Assembly (NCBI RefSeq): GCF_007673095.1
Contig: NZ_VDYZ01000008.1
Location: forward strand, 121,927 to 185,926
Reading direction: 5' to 3'
Source: Corynebacterium glyciniphilum AJ 3170
Lineage (GTDB): Bacteria > Actinomycetota > Actinomycetes > Mycobacteriales > Mycobacteriaceae
Length of the DNA stretch: 64,000 nt
In this document: one piece after another, positions 51,927 through 60,316 of the stretch
Numbering within the stretch: the stretch's first letter is position 1
Layout: the number at the start of each line of letters is the position of its first letter
Translations under genes and position numbers: made by a program
The notes under the pieces: generated by a model
The model's input: the letters and a program-made list of their open reading frames with translations, nothing else
What the model was told of the DNA's origin: nothing
The model's database searches: none

Positions 51927-52529
51927 TCAGGAGGTAAAAACCCGGTTACCGAAGGAGGTCAGCTGCGCACGAAGCCGCTCCGGGGCGGCTTGGTCCTGAT
52001 TCAGCGCGGCCCAGACCTGAGCACCGGTGAGCATCGTGAGCAGTTCATCGACAACGGCGCTCTTCGCCTCATCGCTGACGGTATCGTCCCACAGGTCACC
52101 GCCCTGCGCCGCTTCGTCGAGACGATTGAGGAAGTAATCGTGCCACTGGGACATACGCTCGGCGAAGATCTCCGCCTCGTCCTGCCGGGTGACCGCGCGC
52201 TGCCAGAACGCGGTGACGACGCGCGCCTCGGCACGTCGGACGTCGTCCAGGGGCAGGATCTCTTCAGCGAGACGGTCCAGGCCGACACGCCCGCGCGGGT
52301 GCCCGCCGCTGCGGGCCCGCTCGTTCGTCGCGGCGTAGACGTACTCGAAGGCCGCGGTGACCACGGCGTCCTTGCCCGGGAAGTAGTAGCGCAGCAGGCC
52401 GTTGGAGAATCCGGTGGCCTCGGCGATGCGGCGGGTGGTGACGGCGTCGAGACCTTCGTCGGCGATGAGCAGCCACACGGAGCCGATGATCTCCTGGCGA
52501 CGTCTGTCGTGGTCTACGCGTCGTGGCAT
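51927..52529 (-). CDS. TetR family regulator (BetI-like)
   Basis: A 200-residue TetR protein. The DNA-binding part is at residues 1-60: PRRVDHDRRRQEIIGSVWLL, TTRRIAEATGFSNGLLRYYF, GKDAVVTAAF. The RYYFPGK form and VTAFWQRAV with a C-terminal DELLTMLTGAQVWAALN resemble BetI/TetR_C_6 members that sense quaternary amines. It lies 79 bases upstream of the cyclodeaminase-SolA-permease operon on the same strand and is its likely regulator. I start it at the ATG at 52529 by homology of the N-terminal arm. Confidence 0.85.
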   Translation of the reverse strand: MPRRVDHDRRRQEIIGSVWLLIADEGLDAVTTRRIAEATGFSNGLLRYYFPGKDAVVTAAFEYVYAATNERARSGGHPRGRVGLDRLAEEILPLDDVRRAEARVVTAFWQRAVTRQDEAEIFAERMSQWHDYFLNRLDEAAQGGDLWDDTVSDEAKSAVVDELLTMLTGAQVWAALNQDQAAPERLRAQLTSFGNRVFTS

Positions 52530-52661
52530 GTCTGCCGATGATAATTGGTCATGCGCGGGCCGGCGGCCGTTCGACGGGAGGAAATACACAGAAATCCGGA
52601 GCTCAGAACGCCGGCCGAACTAGAATTCGCAGGGATTCTCCCGTAGCAGTGATCATGGACG

Positions 52662-54125
52662 TCAGGACGCCGAGGAGCTCAGCGAGCCGAGGCTTCCGAA
52701 CGAACCGGCCGGCTCGTCCCCCGGCGCCTCGCCGGAGCCACCGTCGGCAGGACGCACCGCGCCGCGTAGGCCGACTCCGTCGGTGGCTCCGTCGTCGGCC
52801 CAGAGGAACCGCTCGGTGCCATCGAAGTCGACGTGGCGGGCGTAGCCTTCGTTCGCCAGGTTGCCCATGCTCTCAGGGCGTGCATGGATGCTCTCGCCGG
52901 CGGGGCCGAAGTCATCCTCGTCGGCGACGAGGACCTGGGACGCACCGTCGCAGGCCTCGTCGCACAGGATGGTCAGTTCACCGGTGCTGGCGGCATAGTC
53001 GCTGGCCATGATCCCCTCGAACGGTGAGTCATATCGCTGTACGAGCTCGGCGTCGGAACCCGAGAGGTCGACGAAGAGGACGTCGCCGGTCTCTTCGACT
53101 CCAATGGCGAAGAGTGCGGGGCGGTCGGCACCGGAAGTCCAGGCGATGGATTCCAGACCACCGTTGGCGCCGATCTCGCCGGTGAACTCGGCGAGATTCC
53201 ATTCGTCCGTGGCGTTCAACTCGCCATCGGTCGCGCCAGCATCCTCGGCGTCCCCGAGCTCGAAGCGTAGGACGGAAGGTCGGGAGGTGTCCTTGCTGCT
53301 GTTGTCCCGCTCGGTAGCGACGAAGACCGCGCCGTCGGGGCCGACGGTCACGCCCTCGGCGTCGGGAAGACCGGTGCCGTCGACATAACGCAGCTGGTGG
53401 CGACTGTCGACGTGGTAACTGTTGCCGTCCTGCGGAGAGAGGACGTAGAGGGTGCCCTCGTCGTTGTTGACGATGTAGGCTCTGCCGTCCGGTCCGAAGT
53501 CGACGCCGGACATATCCTCCTCGGCGAAGTCGCTGACGAGGTCACCGCCGTGGTCGTCGGTGAGAGCGACGGCGCTGATGTCCTGCGGGTCGTAAGGCCA
53601 GGCATCGGCTGGATCGCCGGGGCTGCCTGGGTTCGCTCCTTCCTCGACGTTGCGCACGCCGCGGGTGGGTTCGCCGGTGACAGTGAAGTCACCGGTCATG
53701 TCGGGGACGCGTCCCCAGGTCGTAGCGGCATGTCCGGACCAGTTGGTCTCGGCGACGACGGTGCCGCCAGCATCGGAGAGGGTCACGGAGTCGTTGCTGC
53801 CGAGACCGAAAGACGGTTCGGTGTAGACCGCAAGGTAGCCGCCGGACTCGATCTCGGTGCCTTCAGGGAAGATGACACGGTCGTGGGAACCATCGTCGTC
53901 GATGATGCCCCAGCCGGAGATGTCGACGGAGTTGTTCGGGTCGGTGTTGGCGAGTTCGACCCAGTCCCCCTCCGGGTCACCGTTGGACTCGACTTCGTTG
54001 ATGACGACTGCGTCTGCAGCTGTCACCGGCGCGGCTACGGCGACGGGCACGGCAGTCATGACCAAGGGCAGGGCGGTCACAGCGGCCAGGGCGGTTGCGG
54101 CAACGGTTTTATGGAGATGCTTCAC
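52662..54125 (-). CDS. Secreted lamin-tail and esterase-like propeller protein
   Basis: A 487-residue exported protein. A Sec signal peptide of about 32 residues ends near AVAAPVTA. Residues about 38-150 form a lamin-tail (LTD) domain, VVINEVESNGDPEGDWVELAN then DISGWGIIDDDG. The remainder looks like a beta-propeller of the esterase-like/phytase-like group: GVDFGPDGRAYIVNN, GLPDAEGVTVGPDGAVFVATE, GGLESIAWTSG and a closing RFLWADDGATDGVGLRGA. There is a low-complexity Ser/Gly tail. Similar proteins are seen in actinobacterial secretomes; enzymatic activity is unknown. Confidence 0.8.
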   Translation of the reverse strand: MKHLHKTVAATALAAVTALPLVMTAVPVAVAAPVTAADAVVINEVESNGDPEGDWVELANTDPNNSVDISGWGIIDDDGSHDRVIFPEGTEIESGGYLAVYTEPSFGLGSNDSVTLSDAGGTVVAETNWSGHAATTWGRVPDMTGDFTVTGEPTRGVRNVEEGANPGSPGDPADAWPYDPQDISAVALTDDHGGDLVSDFAEEDMSGVDFGPDGRAYIVNNDEGTLYVLSPQDGNSYHVDSRHQLRYVDGTGLPDAEGVTVGPDGAVFVATERDNSSKDTSRPSVLRFELGDAEDAGATDGELNATDEWNLAEFTGEIGANGGLESIAWTSGADRPALFAIGVEETGDVLFVDLSGSDAELVQRYDSPFEGIMASDYAASTGELTILCDEACDGASQVLVADEDDFGPAGESIHARPESMGNLANEGYARHVDFDGTERFLWADDGATDGVGLRGAVRPADGGSGEAPGDEPAGSFGSLGSLSSSAS

Positions 54126-54185
54126 GTCTCCGCACGATAGGCGGCCCCGGCGGACGACAGATGACCGGCAACTGAACGGAAGGTG

Positions 54186-55355
54186 TCAGTCCGCACCGAA
54201 AGTGCCCACAGCACCCACCACGTCCACCGCGGTCCACGCCAGTCCGACCGCGCCGTCGGACAGGGTCCGTTCGGCGACCGGTCCCACGCACGCGTCGGCG
54301 AACGGCGCCTGGTGATTCAGCACGGGGTAGGAGCCCACACCGATGTACGGGTGGATCGCGGGCACGGCCCAGGACACGTTCGCCATGTCCGTCGATGCCC
54401 GGCACATCTGCGCCTCCGGTCCGTCGCCTTCGCGGTGTAGTTCCCGGCCGAGGGCTAGAGCATTGGTCTCGTAGAACCGCAGGGCACGGTCGGCAGTGCG
54501 AAAGTCAGAGTAGGGCTTGGACTCATCACGAATCTCGACCTCGCACCCAGTGGCCAGAGCCCCGGCCTCGAAGCAGCGTTTGACCTTATCGCCGGTCTCC
54601 TTGAGCTGCTGCATGTCATTGGCACGCACGTACCACCGGCCGCGAGTCCGTCCGGGGATCGCGTTGGGGGCGTCGCCACCGTGGGTCACGATGCCGTGCA
54701 CCCGCACACTAGACGGCAGCTGCTGCCGCAACAGGGCGATGCCGACTTCGGCGACCGTGAAGGCGTCGGCGGCGTTGACTCCTTCCGTCGGGTAGGACGC
54801 CGCATGCGCCGCCTGCCCGGTGTAGGTGACCTCCCAGTGCTCGACGGCGAAGGGGCGGGCGCGGACCACGTCCACCGGCGCGGGGTGCACCATCATCGCG
54901 AAGTCGAGGCCATCGAAGGCTCCGCGGTCGAGCATCTCGATCTTGCCGCCGCCGCCCTCCTCGGCCGGGGTGCCGAAGACCTCCACGGTAACGCCGAGTT
55001 CATCGGCTACCGGGGCCAGGGCGACGGCGGCACCGAGGGACATCGCAGCGATGAGGTTGTGTCCGCAGGCATGCCCGATGTTCGGCAGCGCGTCGTACTC
55101 CGCCATCAGCGCGAGGCGGAACGCCCCGCTGCCGTAGGTGGCGTGGAAGGACGTCTCCAGGTCAACGAAGTTCTCCGTCACCTCGAAGCCACGGTCGCGC
55201 AGGAAGGACGCGCACCGTGCCGCCGAGGCGTGCTCCTGCCAGGCGGTTTCCGGGTGTGCGTGCAACCATTCGGACAACGCCACCAGGTCGGGCTGTGTCG
55301 CTGCGACGGCGTCTTTCAGGCGGCCCTTCAGCGCAACTTTCAGCTCCTCACTCAT
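54186..55355 (-). CDS. M20 family amidohydrolase/aminoacylase
   Basis: A 389-residue metallopeptidase-fold enzyme of the AbgB/PM20D2-like group. LHAHPETAWQEHASA, LALMAEYDALPNIGHACGHNL (His and Asp ligands), GTPAEEGGGGKIEML (catalytic Glu), MMVHPAP, and the dimer-domain GQAAHAASYPTEGVNAADA are present. It cleaves an N-acyl amino acid or aryl-amide bond. The ATG at 55355 overlaps the DUF1028 stop by 8 bases, so it is the last gene of a leftward four-gene operon. Confidence 0.88.
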   Translation of the reverse strand: MSEELKVALKGRLKDAVAATQPDLVALSEWLHAHPETAWQEHASAARCASFLRDRGFEVTENFVDLETSFHATYGSGAFRLALMAEYDALPNIGHACGHNLIAAMSLGAAVALAPVADELGVTVEVFGTPAEEGGGGKIEMLDRGAFDGLDFAMMVHPAPVDVVRARPFAVEHWEVTYTGQAAHAASYPTEGVNAADAFTVAEVGIALLRQQLPSSVRVHGIVTHGGDAPNAIPGRTRGRWYVRANDMQQLKETGDKVKRCFEAGALATGCEVEIRDESKPYSDFRTADRALRFYETNALALGRELHREGDGPEAQMCRASTDMANVSWAVPAIHPYIGVGSYPVLNHQAPFADACVGPVAERTLSDGAVGLAWTAVDVVGAVGTFGAD

Positions 55356-56016
55356 CGCCGGGCACCCCGTAGGACGGTGAGGACGCCGGGTCCTTGCCGC
55401 GGATGACGTAATCGTCCCGCTGCGGCAGCCAGGTCTCCAGCAGTGACGCCAGGTCGCCGAGCGGGTCCTCCGACCAGTCGACGCGCAGGTCGCTCTCGGC
55501 CCAACCGGCGTCGCGGACGACGGCGAGTCCCGCGGAGTGCACTGGCCCGGCCTCTCCCCCGGCGCGCAGGCCGGCCTGCATGGCGGCGAGCAGCCGGGTC
55601 TCCAGGTCACCGTCAGTATCGCCGAATTCGGCGAGCATGGTGTCGGGTACACCGGTGCCGGCGAGCATGTTTCCGGCGGCAACGGCGTCGGTGCCGACGG
55701 ACGAGGCGTACGTCCCCAGTGTGTACTGCCCGGAGTGGACGGTGCCGATGCCGGTGGGGGCGAGGACGCTGATCTGGCGGTAGTCGAGGGTGTCGTCGTC
55801 CTCACGCAGGCGTGCCACGGCGTCCGTGGGGCTCAGGCCGTCGGCGAGCCGGTCGAGCAGGTAGGCCCCGAACCGCGGATCGGTGATGTTCTGCGAGGCG
55901 ACCACGCCGACGCCGCCCCGCAGGTGCAGACACCTGGCGGCGACGGCCGGGGAGGACGAGGACACGGCCATGCCGAGGGCGCCGTCGGCGTCCCGGGCGA
56001 TGATGGAGAAGGTCAT
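55348..56016 (-). CDS. DUF1028 family protein (Ntn-hydrolase fold)
   Basis: A 222-residue protein with the DUF1028 pattern: TFSIIARDADGALGMAVSSSSPAVAARCLHLRGGVGVVASQN, then YRQISVLAPTG, AAGNMLAG and a C-terminal AVVRDAGW. The family adopts an Ntn-hydrolase-like fold with Thr2 or Ser as candidate nucleophile; here Met1 is followed by Thr2. Function is not established experimentally to my knowledge. Its ATG directly follows the RidA stop with no gap, and its stop overlaps the M20 gene. Confidence 0.85.
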   Translation of the reverse strand: MTFSIIARDADGALGMAVSSSSPAVAARCLHLRGGVGVVASQNITDPRFGAYLLDRLADGLSPTDAVARLREDDDTLDYRQISVLAPTGIGTVHSGQYTLGTYASSVGTDAVAAGNMLAGTGVPDTMLAEFGDTDGDLETRLLAAMQAGLRAGGEAGPVHSAGLAVVRDAGWAESDLRVDWSEDPLGDLASLLETWLPQRDDYVIRGKDPASSPSYGVPGDE

Positions 56017-56421
56017 CTACAGCACCGCCGTCGCGTCGATCTCGACGAGCCACTCGGGGCGCGCCAGGGCGTCCACCACCAGGCCGGTGGAGACCGGGTG
56101 GACTCCCTTCAGCCAGCGTCCCATCACCCGGTAGACCGTCTCCCGGAAGCGGATGTCGGTGAGGTACACGGTGACCTTGACGATGTCCTCGAGGCTGCCG
56201 CCGGCCTCGTCCATGAGCATGGCGATATTGGCCATCGCCTTCTCCGCCTGCGCCTCGACGTCGCCGATGCCCACGCTCTCACGGGTGTCGAGGTCCTGGC
56301 CGATCTGTCCGCGCAGGTAGACAACTCCCCTGGCGACGACGGCCTGGCACAGGTCGTTGTCCAGGTTCTGCTCCGGGTAAGTGTCCCTCGTGTTGAACGG
56401 GCGGATGCGGGTGTGCTTCAT
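56017..56421 (-). CDS. RidA/YjgF/UK114 family protein
   Basis: A 134-residue RidA-superfamily member. RIRPFNTRDTYPEQNLDNDL and VYLRGQIGQDLDTRE start the trimer core; EDIVKVTVYLTDIRFRETVYRVM is the standard helix-strand; the end WLVEIDATAVL has the Glu of archetypal RidA, while the key Arg105 segment reads ALARPEWLVEI with Arg present. RidA hydrolyses reactive enamine/imine intermediates; pathway-bound Rid proteins usually act on a specific imine. Overlaps the monooxygenase stop (ATGA) and abuts DUF1028. Confidence 0.87.
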   Translation of the reverse strand: MKHTRIRPFNTRDTYPEQNLDNDLCQAVVARGVVYLRGQIGQDLDTRESVGIGDVEAQAEKAMANIAMLMDEAGGSLEDIVKVTVYLTDIRFRETVYRVMGRWLKGVHPVSTGLVVDALARPEWLVEIDATAVL

Positions 56422-57731
56422 CGGGCGGTCTCCTTATCGGGGGTGTAGGCGGCATAGCCGCGCTGGATCATGATCTCGTCGACGACGTACTTCGCGTCGT
56501 GCCAACAACCCCAGATGAAACTGGAGCCGCGGCGCGACAACCAGGGCAGGCCGACAAAGTACACGCCGTTGGCGGGGCTCACCCCGCGCTGGTGGACGGG
56601 ACGCCCCCGGTCGTCGGTGACGCCGTCGACGTTCAGCCAGGAGTAGTCGACGCCGTAACCGGTGGCCCAGACCACGGTACGGATGCCGGACGACGCCAGG
56701 TCGAGGCTGAGCACCGGGTCGGTGACGTCCTCCGGGTCGGGCCCGAGGACCCAGGCCTCAGGTTCCTCCGGCAGGTCGAGCCCGTTGGCCTCGATGTAGG
56801 CATCCGCCTCGGCGAAGAGGCCGAGCAGGTTCCGGTCGCCGGCGTGGATATGGTCGCCGAGGTCGTTGCGGAAGTGCAGGGTGCCGTCGGCGTCGCACGT
56901 CTCCGCACGTCCGACGAGGTGGATGCCGTCGGCGGCGAGGTCACGGAAGTCGACGGTGTAGCCGCCATCGGCACCGGTGACGGCGATGGTGACATGTTCG
57001 GCACCGACCGGCGGGGCGGCCATGTCCCATTTGCCGAGGACACCGAGCCACCAGACGTTGTCGCGCCCCCGGTAGCGGCGCGGTGGACGGTCGTGGGCAC
57101 CGACGGCGAGAGTGACGTCCCGACCCGCCCTGTTCAGTTCCACGGCGATCTGCAGGCCGGACGACCCGGCACCGACGACGAGCACGCCGCCGTCCGGGAG
57201 GTCCTGCGGGTTGTCGTAGTCCGCGGAGTGGATCTGGGTGATACCGCAGGTGTCGGCGACGTCCTGTGAGATCACCGGAGGGATCACCGGGACCTGGAAA
57301 GGCCCCGTCGCGGAGACGACGTGGTCGGCAGCGATGGTCGCACCGTCGGCGCAGGTGACGAGGTAGCCGTTCTTCCCCTCGCGCTTGGTCACCGAGATGA
57401 CGTCCACCCCGGTCCGGACCGGCGAGCCGATCTTCGCAGCGTAGTCCTCAAAGTACTGCGCGACGCGGTCATGGTGGGCGAAGGCTTCGCCGTCGACCGG
57501 CTCGGCACCGGACGGGACGGACTCCTCGAAGGTGAGGTTCGGGAACCGGTCGTGCCAGGCGGGGCCGTTCGCGCAGAGCGAATCCCAGCGCCCGGTGCGC
57601 CATTTCTCGGCGATCCGGTCACGTTCCAGCACAATGTGTGGGATGCCCGCAGCAGTGAGGTGCTCACTTGTCGCGATGCCGGACTGGCCGGCACCGATAA
57701 CGACGACGTCGATGGTTTCGGTGACTGTCAT
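56418..57731 (-). CDS. Flavin-dependent monooxygenase (FMO/BVMO-like)
   Basis: A 437-residue two-dinucleotide-domain flavoprotein. VVIGAGQSGIATSEHLTAAG binds FAD, with WRTGRWDSLCANGPAW nearby; VLVVGAGSSGLQIAVEL binds NADPH; VVWATGYGVDYSWL is the ATG-type hinge and GVYFVGLPWLSRRGSSFIWG closes the FAD domain. The fingerprint FxGxxxHxxxW of true FMOs is not evident; the matching part, ITQIHSADYDNP, resembles amine and sulfide hydroxylases of the CzcO/trimethylamine monooxygenase relatives. First gene of the operon with RidA, DUF1028 and M20; divergent from a LysR gene. Confidence 0.85.
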   Translation of the reverse strand: MTVTETIDVVVIGAGQSGIATSEHLTAAGIPHIVLERDRIAEKWRTGRWDSLCANGPAWHDRFPNLTFEESVPSGAEPVDGEAFAHHDRVAQYFEDYAAKIGSPVRTGVDVISVTKREGKNGYLVTCADGATIAADHVVSATGPFQVPVIPPVISQDVADTCGITQIHSADYDNPQDLPDGGVLVVGAGSSGLQIAVELNRAGRDVTLAVGAHDRPPRRYRGRDNVWWLGVLGKWDMAAPPVGAEHVTIAVTGADGGYTVDFRDLAADGIHLVGRAETCDADGTLHFRNDLGDHIHAGDRNLLGLFAEADAYIEANGLDLPEEPEAWVLGPDPEDVTDPVLSLDLASSGIRTVVWATGYGVDYSWLNVDGVTDDRGRPVHQRGVSPANGVYFVGLPWLSRRGSSFIWGCWHDAKYVVDEIMIQRGYAAYTPDKETAR

Positions 57732-57755
57732 GGAATTTAGTGTCCGCAGGCACCC

Positions 57756-57787
57756 GGAATATAGCAACCATGCTTTAATGATATTCC
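57756..57787. promoter_or_regulatory. Inverted repeat in the FMO/LysR divergent promoter
   Basis: GGAATAT at 57756-57762 and ATATTCC at 57781-57787 are perfect complements 18 bases apart, within a 124-bp AT-rich gap. Position and dyad spacing fit a LysR-type control site acting on both the FMO operon and the LysR gene. Inference rests on symmetry and location. Confidence 0.45.
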
Positions 57788-57855
57788 ACATCATCCAGAG
57801 TGATTTACAATAACTTTACACATCATTTGTCCACATCCTCTATGGAGGGCCACCC

Positions 57856-58764
57856 GTGCCGAAGACCCGCGACTCACTCACCCTCACCCAGCTGCGCTAC
57901 TTCACCCGGGTCGCTGAACTCGGATCCATGACCGCTGCCGCCGACGAACTGTTCGTCGCCCAGTCCGGAGTGAGTACAGCGATGCACCAGCTGGAGAAGT
58001 CCCTCGGAGCGACGCTATTCATCCGCCGCAGGTCCAAGGGAGTGATCCTCACCGAACAAGGCCGCGCCTTCCACACTGCGGCTCTCCGCGTCCTGGATTC
58101 CGTCGACGACGCGGTGAGTGCGCTCTCCCCGGGGCAACTTACCGGCACCCTCGCCGCAGGGTGCTTCACAACGCTCGCTCCCTACTGGCTCCCTGAGGTA
58201 CTTGAACAGCTGCAGACCTCATCACCCAGCCTGACCTGCACGATTCATGAGGTCACCGCCGACCGGGTGGTCTCCCTACTGCAGCGAAGAGACATCGAGA
58301 TCGCGCTGACCTACGACTTCGACTACGGCCGAGACATCGACTTCGAACGGATCACCGAGGCCCCTATCTACGCCGCCGTCACAGAGGACGACCCCCTGGC
58401 GGAACGCACGTCCGTAAGCCTCGGCGAGCTCTCCCGTCTTCCCCTCATCCTCCTGGACATGGACAAGTCCACGAACTACTTTCTGTCACTGTTCCGTGAT
58501 GCGCACCTGCGCCCCATGGTCCACCAGAAGTTCGAGTCGATGGAAGTAGTGCGCTCCATGGTCGCCCGCGGTCACGGCTACACGATCCTGAACCAACGCC
58601 CCGCCCACGACTTCACCAACGACGGCCGCCGACTGGTGCGCCTCCCCATCTCCGGTGTGCGTTCCCATCTGCAGACCGGTGTCGCCTACCGCTCCGGTGA
58701 ACCCCTCTCTATGAAGAGTCGGGCATTCCTCAACGCCTGCCGGAATGCACTGTTACAAGAATAG
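57856..58764 (+). CDS. LysR family regulator
   Basis: A 302-residue LTTR with N-terminal winged helix (LTLTQLRYFTRVAELGSMTA, AAADELFVAQSGVSTAMHQLE, LFIRRR) and a periplasmic-binding-fold effector domain (GTLAAGCFTTLAPYWLPEVL, IEIALTYDF, LPLILLDMD, YFLSLFRDAHLRP, GHGYTILNQRP). GTG start after ATGGAGGGCCACCC. It is divergent from the FMO-RidA operon and upstream of a symporter gene. It is a clear paralogue of the LysR at 60317. Confidence 0.9.
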   Translation: MPKTRDSLTLTQLRYFTRVAELGSMTAAADELFVAQSGVSTAMHQLEKSLGATLFIRRRSKGVILTEQGRAFHTAALRVLDSVDDAVSALSPGQLTGTLAAGCFTTLAPYWLPEVLEQLQTSSPSLTCTIHEVTADRVVSLLQRRDIEIALTYDFDYGRDIDFERITEAPIYAAVTEDDPLAERTSVSLGELSRLPLILLDMDKSTNYFLSLFRDAHLRPMVHQKFESMEVVRSMVARGHGYTILNQRPAHDFTNDGRRLVRLPISGVRSHLQTGVAYRSGEPLSMKSRAFLNACRNALLQE

Positions 58765-58912
58765 ATCTTCATTGTATCCGGAATGTGTCTTCACATTATC
58801 CGAACCCTGGTTCTGTTTATTGTGATAGTCAACACAGTCCGATAGTTTTAGCATTGTCCTCCAAGAAGTCGGACGAACAGGAATTGTCCGGATCACTTTC
58901 AAGGAGGACCCG

Positions 58913-60307
58913 ATGCCCGGTGCCACGACAACTGCTCCAGATCCCCACAACATAGACGAGAAAACCCTGCGCCGGAGCGTGGTCGCAGGGTCCGTCGGCG
59001 TACTGGTGCACTGGTTCGACTGGGCCGTGTACGCCTACCTGGCCACCACCATCTCCGACGTCTTCTTTCCAGAGTCCGGCGGAGCCACCGGCCTGCTGGC
59101 CGTCTTCGGCGTCTTCGCCATCGCGTTCTTCTTCCGCCCGGTCGGCTCCGTCATCTTCGGTCACCTCGGCGACACGCTGGGGCGAAAGAAGACGCTCTCA
59201 CTGGTCATCATCTTGATGGCTGTGGGAACTCTAATGCTCGGACTCACCCCTTCATACGAATCAATCGGCGTGTGGGCCCCGGTCCTCCTGATTCTCGGAC
59301 GCATCGTCCAGGGAATCGCCGCCGGAGGCGAGTTCGGCTCCGCCGCGTCGTTCCTCGCTGAGTACTCGAAGCCCTCCAAGCGAGGCTTCAACTGCTCATG
59401 GATCGAGTTCGGCTCCGTCATGGGTTTCCTGCTCGCCTCAGGCGTCGTGGCGGTTCTCTTCGCAGTCTTCGACGACCAGACGGTCACCGACTGGGCATGG
59501 CGCATCCCCTTCCTTATCACCGTGCCTATGGCAATTGTCGGGTACTATATTCGCACGAAAATCGAGGACACCCCAGACTACCGGGCGCTGGAAGATGCCG
59601 AGGAAGTTCCGACCGCTCCGATCAAGGAGGTCTTCAAGTACAACAAGAAGCAGTTCTTCCAGACGATCGGCATCGAGATCTTCATGAATTGCACCTTCTA
59701 CGTCGTGCTTACGTACCTTCTCACCTACCAGGAGGATACGGTGGGGTTCGACGCTGGCACCGCCGCGCGTCTGTCTGTGATCGCCTCCCTCACCGCAGCG
59801 CTGATCATTCCGCTCTCAGGCAAGGCCTCCGACCGCTGGGGCCGCAAGCCTGTCCTGCTGACGGCCGGGGTTCTCCTTCTGCTGCTCGCCTGGCCGATGT
59901 TCCTCTGGATGAACCAGGGAACGTCCGTCTCCGGCTTCGGTGCGACCTTCATCCTCTCCGCCATCCTCGCCCTCATCCTCGGTACGCATGCCTCCACCGT
60001 TGCCGAATTGTTCCCGACCCGGACCCGCCAGTCCGGACTATCTATGGCGTACAGCATCGCAGGCGCGTTCTTCGCAGGTACTCTTCCGTATCTCAACACC
60101 TGGCTGATCGACTGGACGGACAACATCATGGTTCCGGCTTTCACGCTGATGGTTGTCGCACTAGTCGGCCTCGTGACTGTCTCCACAATCCCCGAGACGA
60201 AGGGAATCGGGTTCATCGCAGACAAGGAGTACGAGGCTGCCAGCGGCACCGGTTCGGCTGACGAAGGTGACCGGAGCACGGAAGGCCAGGGCGCTCCGAC
60301 GCGATAG
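58913..60307 (+). CDS. Metabolite:H+ symporter (MHS/MFS)
   Basis: A 464-residue 12-helix carrier. SVGVLVHWFDWAVYAYLA at helix 1, VGSVIFGHLGDTLGRKKTL in the helix 2-3 loop, GRIVQGIAAGGEFGSAASFLAEYS and the mid-loop RTKIEDTPDYRAL are standard for MHS proteins such as ShiA, ProP and KgtP. Cargo is therefore an organic acid, betaine or similar zwitterion. AAGGAGG precedes the ATG. It lies between two LysR genes; a likely uptake partner for the neighbouring FMO-RidA-M20 operon. Confidence 0.9.
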   Translation: MPGATTTAPDPHNIDEKTLRRSVVAGSVGVLVHWFDWAVYAYLATTISDVFFPESGGATGLLAVFGVFAIAFFFRPVGSVIFGHLGDTLGRKKTLSLVIILMAVGTLMLGLTPSYESIGVWAPVLLILGRIVQGIAAGGEFGSAASFLAEYSKPSKRGFNCSWIEFGSVMGFLLASGVVAVLFAVFDDQTVTDWAWRIPFLITVPMAIVGYYIRTKIEDTPDYRALEDAEEVPTAPIKEVFKYNKKQFFQTIGIEIFMNCTFYVVLTYLLTYQEDTVGFDAGTAARLSVIASLTAALIIPLSGKASDRWGRKPVLLTAGVLLLLLAWPMFLWMNQGTSVSGFGATFILSAILALILGTHASTVAELFPTRTRQSGLSMAYSIAGAFFAGTLPYLNTWLIDWTDNIMVPAFTLMVVALVGLVTVSTIPETKGIGFIADKEYEAASGTGSADEGDRSTEGQGAPTR

Positions 60308-60316
60308 CGTGGAACA

